Shown: positions 18,466 through 29,737 of the stretch, piece by piece
Layout of the letters: each line of letters opens with the position of its first letter
Numbering within the stretch: position 1 is the first letter of the stretch
DNA from: Actinomycetospora termitidis
GTDB lineage: Bacteria > Actinomycetota > Actinomycetes > Mycobacteriales > Pseudonocardiaceae
Direction: 5' to 3'
DNA length: 64,000 bases
NCBI RefSeq assembly: GCF_030286555.1
Contig: NZ_JASVWF010000005.1
Coordinates: 248,001 to 312,000, forward strand
Notes under the pieces: model-generated
Seen by the model: only the letters and a program-made list of their open reading frames with translations
Databases searched by the model: none
Told to the model about the DNA's origin: nothing
Program-made: the position numbers and the translations under genes

Positions 18466-20869
18466 CCCGGTAGACGTCGTAGACGCCCTCGACGTTGCGC
18501 ACCACCCGCAGGACGTGCCCGAGGTGCTTCGGGTCGCCCATCTCGAAGCTGAACCGGCTCACGGCGACGCGGTCGCGCGACGTGGTCACCGATGCGGACA
18601 GGATGTTGACCTTCTCGTCCGCGAGGGCCTTCGTGATGTCGGAGAGCAGCCGGTGCCGGTCGAGCGCCTCGACCTGGATCGCGACCAGGAACACCGCGGT
18701 CGACGACGAGGCCCAGCTGACGTCCATGAGCCGCTCGGGCTCGGAGCGCAGGTCGTCGGCGTTGGTGCAGTCGGTCCGGTGTACCGAGACCCCGCCGCCG
18801 CGGGTGACGAAGCCGAGGATCTCGTCGCCGGGCACCGGCGTGCAGCAGCGGGCGAGCTTGATCCACATGTCGGTGGACGAGTCGCCGTCGTCGTCCATCC
18901 CGTTGATGACGACGCCGACGTCGCCGGTGCCGCGGCGGCGCTGGACCGTCGACGGCGTGGCGCGCTCGGCGAGCTCGTCCTCGTTCTGCTCGACGCCGCC
19001 GAGCAGCGCGACGAGGCGCTGCACCACGTGGCGGGCGGAGACGTGGTGCTCCCCCACCGCGGCGTACAGCGCGGAGACGTCGGTGTAGCGCAGCTCGCGG
19101 GCGAGGGCGCCCATCGAGTCCGCGCTGACGAGGCGCTGCAGCGGCAGCCCGGTGCGCCGCGCCTCGCGGGTGATCGACTCCTTGCCCTCCTCGATCGCCT
19201 CCTCGCGGCGCTCCTTGGCGAACCACTGCTTGATCTTCTGCTTCGCGCGCGGCGACGAGACGAAGCCGATCCAGTCCTTCGACGGCCCCGCGGTCTCGGC
19301 CTTCGAGGTGAAGATCTCGACGACCTCACCGTTCTCGAGCTGCCGCTCGAGCGCCACCAGCCGCCCGTTGACCCGCGACCCGATGCACTTGTTGCCGACC
19401 TCGGTGTGCACCGCGTAGGCGAAGTCCACCGGGGTGGACCCTGCGGGGAGCGTGATCACGTCGCCCTTCGGCGTGAACACGAAGATCTCGCGGGTCGCCA
19501 GGTCGTAGCGCAGCGACTCGAGGAACTCGCCCGGGTCGGCGGCCTCCCGCTGCCAGTCGAGGAGCTGGCGCATCCAGGCCATCTCGTCGAGCTCCAGCCC
19601 GCCGGCGGCCGCGATCCCCTTCGTCTCCTTGTAGCGCCAGTGCGCCGCGATGCCGTACTCGGCGGTCCGGTGCATCTCGTGGGTGCGGATCTGCACCTCG
19701 AGCGGCTGCCCGTCCGGCCCGATCACCGTGGTGTGCAGCGACTGGTAGACCCCGAAGCGCGGCTGGGCGATGTAGTCCTTGAACCGCCCCGGCATCGGCT
19801 GCCACAGCGCGTGGACCATGCCCATCGCGGCGTAGCAGTCGCGCACGTCCTCGACGAGGATGCGCACGCCCACCAGGTCGTGGATGTCGTCGAAGTCCTT
19901 CCCCTTGACGATCATCTTCTGGTAGATCGAGTAGTAGTGCTTCGGGCGACCGAGCACCTCGGCCTTGACCCGCGCGGCCTCGAGCTGGCCCGACACCTCG
20001 TCGATCACGGTGCGCAGGTAGGTGTCGCGCGACGGGGCGCGGTCGGCGACCAGGCGGACGATCTCGTCGTAGCGCTTCGGGTGCAGGATCGCGAACGCGA
20101 GGTCCTCGAGCTCCCACTTCACCGTGGACATCCCGAGCCGGTGGGCCAGCGGGGCGAGCACCTCGAGGGTCTCCCGCGCCTTCTTGGCCTGCTTCTCCGG
20201 CTTGAGGAAGCGCATCGTGCGCATGTTGTGCAGCCGGTCGGCCAGCTTGATGACGAGCACGCGCGGGTCGCGCGCCATCGCCACGACCATCTTGCGGATC
20301 GTCTCCGCCTCGGCCGCCGCACCGAGCTGGACCTTGTCGAGCTTCGTCACCCCGTCGACGAGGTGCGCGACCTCGGCCCCGAAGTCCGCGGCCAGCTTCT
20401 CCAGCGAGTAGTCGGTGTCCTCGACGGTGTCGTGCAGCAGCGCCGCCGTCAGCGTCGTGGTGTCCATCCCCAGCTCGGCGAGGATCGTCGCGACCGCGAG
20501 CGGGTGGGTGATGTACGGGTCGCCGGACTTGCGCATCTGGCCCTCGTGGGAGGCCTCCGCGGTGTCGTAGGCCCGCTGCAGGATCGCGAGATCCGCGCTC
20601 GGGTGCAGCTCCCGGTGGACCGTCGCCAGCGGCTCGAGGACCGGCTTGACCGGCCCGGTGCGCTGGGCGGTGATCCGCCGGGCGATCCGGGCGCGGACCC
20701 GCCGCGTCGCGGACCGCGGGCGTCCGCCGGCCGCACCACCCACGGGTTCCAGACGACGGGCCTCGCGCGGCTCGGCGTGCCCGACCTCGGGCAGGTCACC
20801 GCGCGCGTCGCCCTCGGCCGGGGCGGACTCGTCGCTGACCGTCTCGGCCGGTCCCAGGTCCTGGCTCAC
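18449..20869 (-). CDS. relA: Bifunctional (p)ppGpp synthetase/hydrolase (RelA/SpoT, Rsh)
   Basis: An 806-residue Rel that makes and degrades the stringent-response alarmone. After a disordered N-terminal tail it contains the HD hydrolase domain ([13 protein letters not shown] and [12 protein letters not shown]), the synthetase domain ([18 protein letters not shown] and [10 protein letters not shown]), the TGS domain ([20 protein letters not shown]), a zinc-finger-like [10 protein letters not shown] and a C-terminal ACT domain. Both catalytic halves look intact. GTG 20869 is selected because GGAGG lies 5 nt upstream; GTG 20875 is an alternative. A TAGGCT -10 element lies about 65 bp upstream. 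In many actinobacteria it directly follows apt; here a FUSC gene is between them. Confidence 0.95.
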   Translation of the reverse strand: MSQDLGPAETVSDESAPAEGDARGDLPEVGHAEPREARRLEPVGGAAGGRPRSATRRVRARIARRITAQRTGPVKPVLEPLATVHRELHPSADLAILQRAYDTAEASHEGQMRKSGDPYITHPLAVATILAELGMDTTTLTAALLHDTVEDTDYSLEKLAADFGAEVAHLVDGVTKLDKVQLGAAAEAETIRKMVVAMARDPRVLVIKLADRLHNMRTMRFLKPEKQAKKARETLEVLAPLAHRLGMSTVKWELEDLAFAILHPKRYDEIVRLVADRAPSRDTYLRTVIDEVSGQLEAARVKAEVLGRPKHYYSIYQKMIVKGKDFDDIHDLVGVRILVEDVRDCYAAMGMVHALWQPMPGRFKDYIAQPRFGVYQSLHTTVIGPDGQPLEVQIRTHEMHRTAEYGIAAHWRYKETKGIAAAGGLELDEMAWMRQLLDWQREAADPGEFLESLRYDLATREIFVFTPKGDVITLPAGSTPVDFAYAVHTEVGNKCIGSRVNGRLVALERQLENGEVVEIFTSKAETAGPSKDWIGFVSSPRAKQKIKQWFAKERREEAIEEGKESITREARRTGLPLQRLVSADSMGALARELRYTDVSALYAAVGEHHVSARHVVQRLVALLGGVEQNEDELAERATPSTVQRRRGTGDVGVVINGMDDDGDSSTDMWIKLARCCTPVPGDEILGFVTRGGGVSVHRTDCTNADDLRSEPERLMDVSWASSSTAVFLVAIQVEALDRHRLLSDITKALADEKVNILSASVTTSRDRVAVSRFSFEMGDPKHLGHVLRVVRNVEGVYDVYRVTSAS

Positions 20870-21035
20870 GGTCACCTCCGCTGGTCCCGGCTCTCCTGCG
20901 TCTGCAGGACGCCGTCGTTCCCGGAATCAGTCCAGCCTAGGTCAGGACCGCGGCGGTGTCCGCCACGGTCGGTGTCCGGTCACCCACCGTCGGCGGCCCG
21001 TCGGGATCCCCGAGAGGCCGGCCGGCGGCGGGCGT

Positions 21036-23459
21036 TCAACGGCGGGCGGGCCCGGTCGGGCGGAGCACGACCTCGTGGGCGCCCGCACCGACCACCCGCC
21101 CGGCGTGCGGGGCGTGGCCGGCGGCCGCGACGACGAGCTGCCAGGACCTGCCGTCGGGCAGGGTCCCGACGGCGAAGCGGCCGTCCTCCCCCGAGCGCAC
21201 CCGGCCCCGCTGCACGCCGTTGGCGTCCACCACGGTGACGACGGCGGCCAGTCCCCGCCCGGCGTCGTCGGTGACCCGCCCGTGCACCCCGGTCCCGCCG
21301 GCGGGCGCGGTCGGGGTCGACGGGCCGGCCGGGGTCGCGGTCGGGTCGATCTCGTGCAGCGCGACGAGGGCGCCGTGCAGCGCGGACAGCTCGGTGAGCA
21401 GGTCGTCCGGGGACTCCTCCCACCGCCGGTGACGGTGCTCGCCGGGACCGTGGCCCGCGGCGAGCGCGTCGACCAGCCCCTGCACGGCCCGGGTGGCGGC
21501 CCCGACGCGCTCGTGACGCAGCCCGGGGACGGACCGTCGGGTGCGCTCGTACTCCGCGGCCGCGTCGACCAGCGCCCGCACCCGGACCGCGCACCGGACC
21601 CACGCGGCGAGGCGGCGGGCGAGCAGCGGGCGCCGCCGCGCTCCCCCGGGGGCGATCCGCAGCGAGAGCGGCACCCCGATCAGCGCGAGCTGGTGGACCG
21701 CGGCGTCGAGGGCCCGCGCCCGGGCGTGCAGGTCGGGCCGCTCCCCCGTGGCGTGGACGAGCGCCGCCACGTCCGCGGTCGCCGCGCGCAGCTCCTCGGC
21801 CAGGCGGGCCCGGGCCGCGTGCTCGGCCCGCACCGCCGTCGTCGGGAGGAAGGAGACCGCGACGATCCCGCCCACCAGCGCGCCCAGGGCGGTCTCCCCC
21901 ACGCGCAGCGCGAGCAGACCGCTGGAGTACGTCCCGAGCAGCTCGTAGAGCTCCGCCACGACCAGGGTGACCGCGAAGGCGAGCGACGTGTAGGAGACCC
22001 GGAACAGGTAGAAGCCGACGAAGATCGCCACCAGGATCACGGTGAGCGCGACCGTGGTCGAGTGCCCGAGCAGCGGCACGACGACGAGCGCGACCACCAC
22101 CCCCACGACGGTGCCGACGGTGCGCTGCACGGCCTTGCGGACGGTCTCGGCCGCGGTGGCGGTCCCGGTGAAGGCCAGGAAGCACGCGAGCACGGCCCAG
22201 TACCACCGCTGGCCGGAGACGGCGTCGCCCAGCGCGATCGAGAGCCCGCCGGCGAGCGTGATCTGCAGGGCCTGCCGGGTGCTGAGCAGCATCCCCTCCA
22301 GGGGCCGGCGGGCGCGGTCGGTCCGCCCGCCCCCGTCGCCGTCGGGCGGGGCGACCATCGGGCCCACCGTGGCCGCGCTGCCCGGCAGGAAGCCGGCGAA
22401 GAGCTCCGCGGCCGGCGCGAAGGGCGGGGGCTCCCCGTCGGCGGCGCCGCGACGGGGGCGCCCCCGCCGGTCGTCGTCGAGGACCGCCTCGAGGTCCGCG
22501 AGGGTGCGCTCGACCTCGGCGGCGGTCACGTCGTCACCCGCACCGTCCAGCGCCCGGGCGAGCGCCGCCTCCGCCCGCAGCACCGCGGCCCGGACCTCGC
22601 CGGCGCGGTGCGGGTCGGCCAACACCCCGGGGACGGCGAGCTGGCCGTCGACGAGCACCGCGGTCTCGTTGACCCGGAGCACGGCGCGGTCGTGCGCGGT
22701 GTCGTCCCCGCGGCGCCACGGGGGGCGCCGGGCGGGGTCGCGGTGCTCGGCGAGCGCGATCCGGGTGCGGGCCGCGAAGGAGCCCACCATCCGCCGCAGC
22801 CGACGGGCCGGGCGCTGGGGGGCGACGACCAGGGCGATGACGAGCAGCAGGACCGTCGTCGTGCCGACCGACGCCAGCACAACGGGGAGCTGGGCGAACG
22901 ACAGCTGCAGGAACAGGGCGATGAAGTAGCCCATCCACGCGACCATCCCGCAGGCGAACGCCCGCGGGCCGAACCGGCGCACCCAGACCGCCGCGAACAT
23001 CACCAGCACGAACACCAGCAGCGACAGCACCCGGTGCCGGTCGACCAGGGTGCTCAGCGTCAGGCCCACCAGCATCGCGACCGGCAGGCAGAGCTGCGTG
23101 ACCGCGCGCCCGGCCGGCGTCGGGTCGGACGCGGTGAAGGTCGTGATCATCGTCAGGACCGCGCCGAGCACGATCACGACGACGGCCGGCGTCCCGGCCA
23201 GTCCGAGCAGCCGGGCGAGCAGCGCCGAGCACCCCAGGGCGACGGCGAGCGTGACCGCCGCGCGGGTGGCCAGGGCGATCCGCACGTTGCCGGGGTCCGA
23301 GGCGAGCAGGCGGTCCCGGAGCCGGATCCGGGTCGGGGGTCCGACGCGGTCCGCGACCGCCCCCGGGTCCCGCCGTGCCGGGACCGCGGCCGGGGAGCCC
23401 GGCTCGTCGGGGTCGTCGGGTCCGATGCCCGCCCGGTGGCCGGTCGCCTGGATCGTCAA
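21036..23459 (-). CDS. FUSC-family membrane protein with C-terminal carboxypeptidase-regulatory-like domain
   Basis: About 807 residues. Two similar blocks of several transmembrane helices (for example AVVVIVLGAVLTMITTF and TVVGVVVALVVVPLLGHS), each followed by a soluble helical region, match the FUSC/YccS/aromatic-acid-exporter architecture. Roughly the last 75 residues (GVHGRVTDDAGRGLAAVVTV... and GEDGRFAVGTLPDG) form a carboxypeptidase-regulatory-like beta-sandwich, an unusual addition. TTG 23459 has GAGGGAGG 5 nt upstream and a TAACAT -10-like box at 23490-23485. ATG 23504 would add 15 residues but has no ribosome site and lies upstream of that box. Substrate unknown; efflux of aromatic acids is the family guess. 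It interrupts the usual apt-relA adjacency. Confidence 0.8.
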   Translation of the reverse strand: MTIQATGHRAGIGPDDPDEPGSPAAVPARRDPGAVADRVGPPTRIRLRDRLLASDPGNVRIALATRAAVTLAVALGCSALLARLLGLAGTPAVVVIVLGAVLTMITTFTASDPTPAGRAVTQLCLPVAMLVGLTLSTLVDRHRVLSLLVFVLVMFAAVWVRRFGPRAFACGMVAWMGYFIALFLQLSFAQLPVVLASVGTTTVLLLVIALVVAPQRPARRLRRMVGSFAARTRIALAEHRDPARRPPWRRGDDTAHDRAVLRVNETAVLVDGQLAVPGVLADPHRAGEVRAAVLRAEAALARALDGAGDDVTAAEVERTLADLEAVLDDDRRGRPRRGAADGEPPPFAPAAELFAGFLPGSAATVGPMVAPPDGDGGGRTDRARRPLEGMLLSTRQALQITLAGGLSIALGDAVSGQRWYWAVLACFLAFTGTATAAETVRKAVQRTVGTVVGVVVALVVVPLLGHSTTVALTVILVAIFVGFYLFRVSYTSLAFAVTLVVAELYELLGTYSSGLLALRVGETALGALVGGIVAVSFLPTTAVRAEHAARARLAEELRAATADVAALVHATGERPDLHARARALDAAVHQLALIGVPLSLRIAPGGARRRPLLARRLAAWVRCAVRVRALVDAAAEYERTRRSVPGLRHERVGAATRAVQGLVDALAAGHGPGEHRHRRWEESPDDLLTELSALHGALVALHEIDPTATPAGPSTPTAPAGGTGVHGRVTDDAGRGLAAVVTVVDANGVQRGRVRSGEDGRFAVGTLPDGRSWQLVVAAAGHAPHAGRVVGAGAHEVVLRPTGPARR

Positions 23460-23561
23460 TCGCCCTCCCTCGTCGTCGCCCTGAATGTTAGCTGTGGCAA
23501 CCATCGGGTCGCGACGAAGGATGAGGTGTGCGACAGGAGGTGTCGATCCCGCCGCGGGTGG

Positions 23562-24104
23562 TCAGCGCTCGAGGACGGCGTGCACCGCCCGCTCGCCGAG
23601 GCGGTCCCGGCCGTGGAGCGCGGGGAGCTCCAGCACCACGGAGAACGCGACCACCCGCGCTCCGCACTGCTCCACCAGCTCGCTCGCCGCCCCCGCGGTC
23701 CCGCCGGTCGCGAGGACGTCGTCGACGAGCAGGACGCGGGCGCCCGGGGCCAGCACGTCCGCGGGCAGTTCGAGGGTGGCCGACCCGTACTCGAGGTCGT
23801 AGGAGCGCGAGGCCGCCACGGCGGGGAGCTTGCCCTGCTTGCGCACGGGGACGATCCCGAGGCCGAGCGCCTGCGCGACCGCGGCGCCGAGCAGGAAGCC
23901 CCGCGCCTCGATCCCGACGACGACGTCGACCTCGGCGTCGACCCCGGCCGCGGCCGGCGCGCTGAGCAGACGCGTGGTGGCCGCGAGGCCCTCGGCGTCG
24001 GCGAGGACCGGTGTGAGGTCCCAGAAGCGGATCCCGGGCTCGGGGAAGTCCGGGACGTCCCGCAGCAGCCGCTCGACGGTGTCCCGGTCGGTCGCGGGGC
24101 TCAC
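23562..24104 (-). CDS. apt: Adenine phosphoribosyltransferase
   Basis: A 180-residue salvage enzyme converting adenine and PRPP to AMP. Motifs are VPDFPEPGIRFWDLTPVL, GIEARGFLLGAAVA, PVRKQGKLP and the PRPP-binding loop VLLVDDVLATGGTA. GTG 24104 overlaps the secF stop (GTGA), giving translational coupling and placing apt as the last gene of yajC-secD-secF-apt, the normal actinobacterial order. Confidence 0.95.
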   Translation of the reverse strand: MSPATDRDTVERLLRDVPDFPEPGIRFWDLTPVLADAEGLAATTRLLSAPAAAGVDAEVDVVVGIEARGFLLGAAVAQALGLGIVPVRKQGKLPAVAASRSYDLEYGSATLELPADVLAPGARVLLVDDVLATGGTAGAASELVEQCGARVVAFSVVLELPALHGRDRLGERAVHAVLER

Positions 24105-25450
24105 CGGCGGCGCTTGCCGCTGGGGCGGCCGGACTTCCCGGCCGGACGCGCCCCCGGACGCGGGGCCGTCGCCGTGCTGCGGGCGCCGGTGTCGCGCGCG
24201 GGACCGGCCGCCGCGGCGGCGACCGCCCGGGTGTCGAGCACGTCCGTGCTCTCCCCCGGGGCCGCGCCCCCGTCGTCCTGCGACCGCCGGGTGTTCTTCG
24301 CGCGTCGCGCGGCCACCCGCTGGGCCTGCTGGACCCACAGGCGGTCGCGCATCGCGAGGTCGACCACGATCGGCGTCGCGAGCAGCACCGAGGACGCCGC
24401 CCCGATGATCGTGCCGACGAGCTGGACCAGGGCGAGGTCGCCCAGGACGCCGACCCCGAGGAGCACGACCCCCACGACGAACAGCCCGATGAGGGGCAGT
24501 GCCGCGATGAGCGAGGTGTTCAGCGAGCGCATCAGCGTCTGGTTGACCGCGAGGTTCGCGGCCTCGGCGTAGGTCCGCCGTGTCGTGCTCTGCAGCCCGC
24601 GGGTGTTCTCCCGGACCTTGTCGAACACGACCACGGTGTCGTAGAGCGAGAAGCCGAGGATCGTGAGCAGGCCGATGACGGTCGCGGGTGAGACCTCGAA
24701 GCCGATCAGCGAGTACACGCCCGCGGTGACGATGATGTCGTTCGCCAGCGCGATGATCGCCGCGAGGGCCATCCGGCGTTCGAAGTAGAACGCCAGGTAC
24801 ACCGACACCAGCACCAGGAACACCACGAGCGCGATCAGCGCCTGCCGGGTGATCTCGCCGCCCCAGCTCGCGCTGACGGCGCTGTCGCTGACGGCGTTCT
24901 GGTCGGGCACGCCGGCGGCGTCCAGCGGCTGGAACCGGTCGAAGAGCGCCTGGCGCAGGGCGACGACCTCGGCCTGCGACAGGCGGTCGGACTTGATCAG
25001 GATCGTGGAGGTGTCGCCCGCGCCGGCGGTCTGCACGGTCTCCGCGGGGCGTCCGACGGACCGGTCGAAGACCTCCTGGACCTGGCTGACCTCGGCCACC
25101 CCGGTCGCGCCGCGGGCCGGGAACTGCACCGAGGTGCCGCCCTCGAAGTCGATCGAGAAGTTGAACCCGCGCAGGATCATCGAGAGCAGGCAGACCACGA
25201 CGATCGCGGCGAACACCGCGTACCAGGTCTTCGAGCGCCCGACGATGTCGAGCCCGCCGTTGCCCTCGTAGAGGGCGTCGAGCCGGCTGCGCCTCCCCCG
25301 GCGTCCGGCGGACCGCGCGGGGACCTCCTCCTCGGTCTCCCCGGCCTCCTCGGCGTCGAGGTCGGCATCGTCGGACACCAGGTCCTCGGGCTCGTCGACG
25401 TCGGGGTCGGCCCGGCCGTCCCGGGGGTCGCGGCCGCCTGCGCGGGTCAT
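24101..25450 (-). CDS. secF: Protein-export membrane protein SecF
   Basis: A 449-residue subunit of the SecDF-YajC complex that uses the proton-motive force to help pull proteins through SecYEG. An acidic cytoplasmic N-terminal tail precedes TM1 ([19 protein letters not shown]), the [15 protein letters not shown] motif that defines the family, a periplasmic domain and five more helices, including the conserved [17 protein letters not shown]. The C-terminal tail of about 100 residues is Ala/Arg/Lys-rich and longer than in enterobacteria, ending in a basic SGKRRR. The ATG overlaps the secD stop (ATGA). Confidence 0.95.
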   Translation of the reverse strand: MTRAGGRDPRDGRADPDVDEPEDLVSDDADLDAEEAGETEEEVPARSAGRRGRRSRLDALYEGNGGLDIVGRSKTWYAVFAAIVVVCLLSMILRGFNFSIDFEGGTSVQFPARGATGVAEVSQVQEVFDRSVGRPAETVQTAGAGDTSTILIKSDRLSQAEVVALRQALFDRFQPLDAAGVPDQNAVSDSAVSASWGGEITRQALIALVVFLVLVSVYLAFYFERRMALAAIIALANDIIVTAGVYSLIGFEVSPATVIGLLTILGFSLYDTVVVFDKVRENTRGLQSTTRRTYAEAANLAVNQTLMRSLNTSLIAALPLIGLFVVGVVLLGVGVLGDLALVQLVGTIIGAASSVLLATPIVVDLAMRDRLWVQQAQRVAARRAKNTRRSQDDGGAAPGESTDVLDTRAVAAAAAGPARDTGARSTATAPRPGARPAGKSGRPSGKRRR

Positions 25451-27234
25451 CGGGCACCTCCGCGGCCGGAGCCGCTGCGCGTGGTCGAGCGGTTCGTCGT
25501 ACTGCTCCGGCTCCCACCGGGCCGGCTGCCGGCCGGCCGGGCGCCGACCCGGGGTGCGGACCCGCCCCGGGTCCCGGTGGTGCCGGTCTGGTTGGCCACC
25601 TTGCCCAGCCCCGACCAGGCCGGGCTCGCGAAGAGCTTCGAGTTCGACGCGAGGGCCAGCAGCGGGTGGGTGACCAGGAAGACGACGATCAGGTCGAGGA
25701 TCGTCGACATGCCCAGGGTGAAGGCGAAGCCGCGGACCTGGCCGACGGCGAGGACGTAGAGCACCACGGCGGCGAGGAAGCTCACCGCGTCGCCGGACAG
25801 GATCGTGCGCCGGGCCCGCGTCCAGCCGCGGGGCACGGCGGAGCGGAAGCTGCGGCCCTCGCGCATCTCGTCCTTGATGCGTTCGAAGAAGATGACGAAC
25901 GAGTCCGCCGTGATGCCGATGGCCACGATGAAGCCGGCGACGCCCGCGAGGTCGAGCGTGAAGCCGATCCCCCGGCCGAGCAGGACCAGGACCGCGTAGA
26001 CGATCAGGCCCGAGAGCACCAGCGACAGGATCGTCAGGACCCCGAGCGCGCGGTAGTAGAAGAGCGAGTAGACGAAGACCAGGATCAGCCCGATCACGCC
26101 CGCGATCAGGCCGGCCTGCAGCGAGGCCAGACCGAGGGTCGCGGAGATCGTCTGCGCGTCCGAGGTGTCGAAGGACAGCGGCAACGACCCGTAGCGCAGG
26201 ACGTTCGCCAGGTCCTGGGCGGACGCCTGGTTGAAGTTGCCGCTCACCTGCGAGTTGCCCGCGGGCTGCGCGGCCTGGATGACCGGCGCGGAGACGACCT
26301 CGGAGTCGAGCGTGAACGCCACGGCCTGGCCGATGTTCGCGCCGGTGTACTGCGCCCAGATGCCCGCGCCCGCCGACTTGAAGTCGACGTTGATGACGAA
26401 GCCCGCGCCCTGCGGGTTCGGTGCCGACGTCGCCCCCGCGACCTCGGTCCCCGACAGGATCGACGGGCCGAGCACGTACTTCGCCGTGCCCTCCCGGTCG
26501 CACGCGACCAGGGGCCGCGCCGGGTCGTCGTAGCCGCGGAGCGGATCGTCGGCCGCGCAGTTCAACGCGGTCAGGGCCTGGGCCTGCACGGCCGGGTCGG
26601 CGCTCTGACGGGTCTCCTTCGCCTGCGCGATCGCCGCCGCGAGCCGCGGGTCCTGCGACGTGCCGCCGCCGGGTGCGGGGGCGGGCGGCGGGGTCGGGTC
26701 CTGCGCGGGCAGGCGCACCGACTGCCCGCCGGGGGCCTGCCCGGGGGTCGCCGCGCCTCCGCCGCCACCGGCCTGGCCCGGCTGCTGTCCGGCCTGGCCC
26801 GGGGTGGCGCCCGGCTGGCCGGCCTGGCCCGGCTGCGCGCCCGGCGGGGTCGCCGCGACCGGGCCGTTCGTGACCGGCCGGAAGTAGAGCCGGGCGGTCT
26901 GACCGAGGCTCCGGGCCTGGTCGCCCGAGCTGCCCGGCACGGTGATGACGAGGTTGTTGCCGTTCTGCACGACCTCCGCGCCGGACACGCCCAGGCCGTT
27001 CACCCGCTGCTCGATGATCTGGCGGGCGAGGTTCAGCTGGTCGGGCGTCGGCGCCACACCGGTCTCGGTGCGGGCGGTCAGCGTGACCTGCGTGCCGCCC
27101 TGGAGGTCGATCCCGAGCTTCGGGGTCGGCCGACCGTCGCCGGTCAGGAACACCAGCCCGTACAGGACCGCCACGATGGCCACGAACACGGCCAGGTAGC
27201 GCCCGGGCCGGAACCGGACGGTGGGAGGGGCCAC
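25447..27234 (-). CDS. secD: Protein translocase subunit SecD
   Basis: A 595-residue partner of SecF. TM1 ([18 protein letters not shown]) is followed by [13 protein letters not shown], a large periplasmic region, and C-terminal helices with the conserved [17 protein letters not shown]. The periplasmic region carries a Pro/Gly/Gln-rich insert of about 60 residues with repeated PGQAGQ units, a low-complexity linker not found in E. coli SecD. GTG 27234 has GGAG 8 nt upstream. A TACCCT -10-like box at 27379-27384 (plus-strand coordinates, read on minus) gives a leader of roughly 140 nt. The C-terminal tail is basic and Gly/Arg/Ser-rich. Confidence 0.94.
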   Translation of the reverse strand: MAPPTVRFRPGRYLAVFVAIVAVLYGLVFLTGDGRPTPKLGIDLQGGTQVTLTARTETGVAPTPDQLNLARQIIEQRVNGLGVSGAEVVQNGNNLVITVPGSSGDQARSLGQTARLYFRPVTNGPVAATPPGAQPGQAGQPGATPGQAGQQPGQAGGGGGAATPGQAPGGQSVRLPAQDPTPPPAPAPGGGTSQDPRLAAAIAQAKETRQSADPAVQAQALTALNCAADDPLRGYDDPARPLVACDREGTAKYVLGPSILSGTEVAGATSAPNPQGAGFVINVDFKSAGAGIWAQYTGANIGQAVAFTLDSEVVSAPVIQAAQPAGNSQVSGNFNQASAQDLANVLRYGSLPLSFDTSDAQTISATLGLASLQAGLIAGVIGLILVFVYSLFYYRALGVLTILSLVLSGLIVYAVLVLLGRGIGFTLDLAGVAGFIVAIGITADSFVIFFERIKDEMREGRSFRSAVPRGWTRARRTILSGDAVSFLAAVVLYVLAVGQVRGFAFTLGMSTILDLIVVFLVTHPLLALASNSKLFASPAWSGLGKVANQTGTTGTRGGSAPRVGARPAGSRPGGSRSSTTNRSTTRSGSGRGGAR

Positions 27235-27453
27235 GCTGCGAACTCCAGGGTCAGACGGGGACGGGTCCTCGGATCGGTCCTCGCGGTGGGCGGCCCGGAC
27301 GAACCGGACGCCCGGGCCTCGGTGTCCCCGGGCGCCGCGACCACGTGGCCGCGGCCGCCCGCGAAGGACCTGACCGCAGGGTAGGACCACCCTCCGACGA
27401 CGACCGCACCCGGCCCGTGGCGGACGGCGACGAACCGTCCGCTACGGCACCCC

Positions 27454-27936
27454 TCAGTTGTTGCGCGACTCCTTCGAGCCCGCGGACACCCCGTTGGTGG
27501 TCGGCGCCGCCGTCGGGTCGGAGAGGTCGTCGCCGCGGGGCGCGTCCTTCGGCTCCGTGCCGGTCGAGGTGGTCGTCGCCGTCGCGGGCGCCTGCACCGT
27601 GGTGGACGGGGTCGGCTCCGCGGCGGGCTCGACCGCGTCGACGTCGTCGGCCTCGAGGGCGTCCGCGGCGTGGTCGGTCTCGGTCGAGAGCTTCTCCCGC
27701 ACCGCGGCCCGCAGCCAGGTGGTGATGACCTCGGGCGCGATCTCCAGGTCGATGGTCCGCTCGTCGTCGACGTCCACGACGGTGCCGCTGATGCCGCTGG
27801 TCATCAGGACGACGTCGCCGACCTGGATCGCGTTCTGCAGGTTCTCCTGCTGTTGCTGCTGCTTCTTCCGCTGACGGTTCGAGAAGAAGATCATGCCGAT
27901 CATGAAGACGATCAGCAGGGGGAAGAGGAGGTCCAT
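27454..27936 (-). CDS. yajC: Preprotein translocase accessory subunit YajC
   Basis: A 160-residue protein with one N-terminal membrane helix (DLLFPLLIVFMIGMIFF), a basic/Gln stretch (NRQRKKQQQQQ) and the conserved domain QVGDVVLMTSGISGTVVDVD. The acidic C-terminal tail of about 75 residues (Thr/Ala/Glu/Pro) is longer than in classic YajC of about 110 residues. It lies between ruvB and secD on the same strand, the standard order. The ATG has a purine-rich GGAGAGAG ribosome site. Confidence 0.93.
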   Translation of the reverse strand: MDLLFPLLIVFMIGMIFFSNRQRKKQQQQQENLQNAIQVGDVVLMTSGISGTVVDVDDERTIDLEIAPEVITTWLRAAVREKLSTETDHAADALEADDVDAVEPAAEPTPSTTVQAPATATTTSTGTEPKDAPRGDDLSDPTAAPTTNGVSAGSKESRNN

Positions 27937-27984
27937 CTCTCTCCGATCCGGGTACTTTGTGGTCTCGCCCCCGAGTCTGCCAGC

Positions 27985-29058
27985 TCAACCGAAGAGCGTC
28001 GGCGGGCCCTGCTCATCCGGTTCGTCCCGGGAGTCCGGTTCGGGGGGTTTCTCGCCGAGGTGTCGCCACGCCGCGGGCGTCGCCACGCGGCCGCGCGGGG
28101 TCCGGGCGAGCATCCCCGCGCGCACCAGGTAGGGCTCGCAGACCTCCTCGACGGTGCCCGGCTCCTCGCCGACCGCGACGGCCAGCGTCGAGACGCCGAC
28201 CGGGCCGCCGCCGAAGGACCGGACGAGCGCCGCGAGCACGGCACGGTCGAGCCGGTCGAGCCCGAGCTCGTCGACGTCGTAGACCGCGAGGGCCGCCCGC
28301 GCGATCTCGCGGGTCACCCGGCCGTCGGCCCGCACCTCGGCGTAGTCGCGCACCCGGCGCAGCAGCCGGTTCGCGATGCGCGGCGTGCCCCGGGACCGGA
28401 AGGCGATCTCGCGCCCGCCGTCGGGCTGCAGGTCGACCTCGAGGATCTGCGCGCTGCGGGCCACCACCAGCTCGAGGTCGGACGGCTCGTAGAACTCCAT
28501 GTGCCCGGTGAACCCGAACCGGTCGCGCAGCGGGCCGGTCAACGAGCCGGCCCGCGTCGTCGCCCCGACCAGCGTGAAGGGGGCGACGTCGAGCGGGATC
28601 GAGGTCGCCCCCGGGCCCTTGCCCACCACGATGTCGACCCGGAAGTCCTCCATCGCGAGGTAGAGCATCTCCTCGGCGGGCCGGGCCATCCGGTGGATCT
28701 CGTCGATGAACAGGACGTCGCCCTCGACGAGGTTGGACAGCATCGCGGCGAGGTCGCCCGCACGCTCCAGGGCCGGGCCGCTGGTGATCCGGACCGCGCT
28801 GCCGAGCTCGGTGCCGATGATCATCGCGAGGCTGGTCTTGCCGAGCCCGGGCGGCCCGGAGAGCAGCACGTGGTCGGGCGGGCGGCCGCGGCGCAGGGCG
28901 CCCTGCAGCACGAGGTCGAGCTGCTCGCGGACCCGTGGCTGCCCGATGAACTCCTCGAGCCGCGCGGGGCGCAGCCGGTTCTCCAGGTCGGACTCCCCGA
29001 CCTCCCGGGTGGCCGCGAGGGCGCGCTCGAGGTCGGCGGACAGCTCGTCGCCGCTCAT
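27985..29058 (-). CDS. ruvB: Holliday junction branch migration ATPase RuvB
   Basis: A 357-residue AAA+ motor that drives branch migration with RuvA. Visible are [15 protein letters not shown], Walker [10 protein letters not shown], Walker [10 protein letters not shown], sensor 1 [21 protein letters not shown] (Arg finger region) and the winged-helix C-terminal domain with [19 protein letters not shown]. The gene starts 19 bp downstream of ruvA and is co-transcribed with it. SOS control through the LexA box ahead of ruvA is inferred. Confidence 0.96.
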   Translation of the reverse strand: MSGDELSADLERALAATREVGESDLENRLRPARLEEFIGQPRVREQLDLVLQGALRRGRPPDHVLLSGPPGLGKTSLAMIIGTELGSAVRITSGPALERAGDLAAMLSNLVEGDVLFIDEIHRMARPAEEMLYLAMEDFRVDIVVGKGPGATSIPLDVAPFTLVGATTRAGSLTGPLRDRFGFTGHMEFYEPSDLELVVARSAQILEVDLQPDGGREIAFRSRGTPRIANRLLRRVRDYAEVRADGRVTREIARAALAVYDVDELGLDRLDRAVLAALVRSFGGGPVGVSTLAVAVGEEPGTVEEVCEPYLVRAGMLARTPRGRVATPAAWRHLGEKPPEPDSRDEPDEQGPPTLFG

Positions 29059-29077
29059 CGCGGCACCCCGACCCGCG

Positions 29078-29704
29078 TCACCGGTTCGGCCCCAGGCGGT
29101 GCAGGGCCGCCCGCAGCACCGCCGACGAGCCGGCGTCCTCGCCGAGGGCGCCCACGGTCTCGTCGACCGCCTTCTCCGCCGGCTTCGCGGCGAACCCGAG
29201 GCCGACGAGGGCCTCGACCACCTGGTCGCGCATCGTCCCCGACGCGACGACCGAACCGGACAGCACGTCCTCGACGCCGGCGTCGTCAGCTCCGGACGCG
29301 TCCGGCGGCGCCACCTTGTCGCGGAGCTCCACGACCAGGCGCTCCGCGCCCTTGCGCCCGATGCCGGGCACGCTCATCAGCGTGGTGAGGTTGCCGTCGG
29401 CGAGCGCCCGGGACAGGGCCGCCGGGTCGAGCACCGCGAGGGTGGCGAGCGCGAGGCGCGGCCCGACCCCCGTGACCGTCTGCAGCAGCCCGAACAGCTC
29501 GCGCTCGGCCGCGTCGGCGAACCCGAACAGGGTCAGCGAGTCCTCCCGGACCACCAGGGCGGTCTCGAGCCGGGCCGCCTGGCCGCGGCGCAGCCCGGCG
29601 AGCGTGGTCGGCGTGGCCTGCACGGCCAGCCCGACGCCGCCGACCTCGACCACGGCGTGGTCCAGCCCCACGGCGAGGACGTCCCCGCGCACCGACGAGA
29701 TCAT
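29078..29704 (-). CDS. ruvA: Holliday junction DNA helicase subunit RuvA
   Basis: A 208-residue junction-binding protein. The N-terminal OB fold begins [21 protein letters not shown]; the helix-hairpin-helix pair reads [14 protein letters not shown] and [20 protein letters not shown]; domain III ([13 protein letters not shown]) contacts RuvB. The acidic pin is represented by the E/D residues around [17 protein letters not shown] -10 box directly followed by a LexA box lies 34-58 bp upstream, in the gap after ruvC, so ruvAB has its own SOS-type promoter here. Confidence 0.95.
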   Translation of the reverse strand: MISSVRGDVLAVGLDHAVVEVGGVGLAVQATPTTLAGLRRGQAARLETALVVREDSLTLFGFADAAERELFGLLQTVTGVGPRLALATLAVLDPAALSRALADGNLTTLMSVPGIGRKGAERLVVELRDKVAPPDASGADDAGVEDVLSGSVVASGTMRDQVVEALVGLGFAAKPAEKAVDETVGALGEDAGSSAVLRAALHRLGPNR

Positions 29705-29737
29705 CGCCTGCCCCTCCACCCGCTCACGACCATGCCC

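Noticed and set aside
27950-27960. GGGTAC on the plus strand near yajC
   Set aside because: No plus-strand gene lies downstream, and there is no matching -35.
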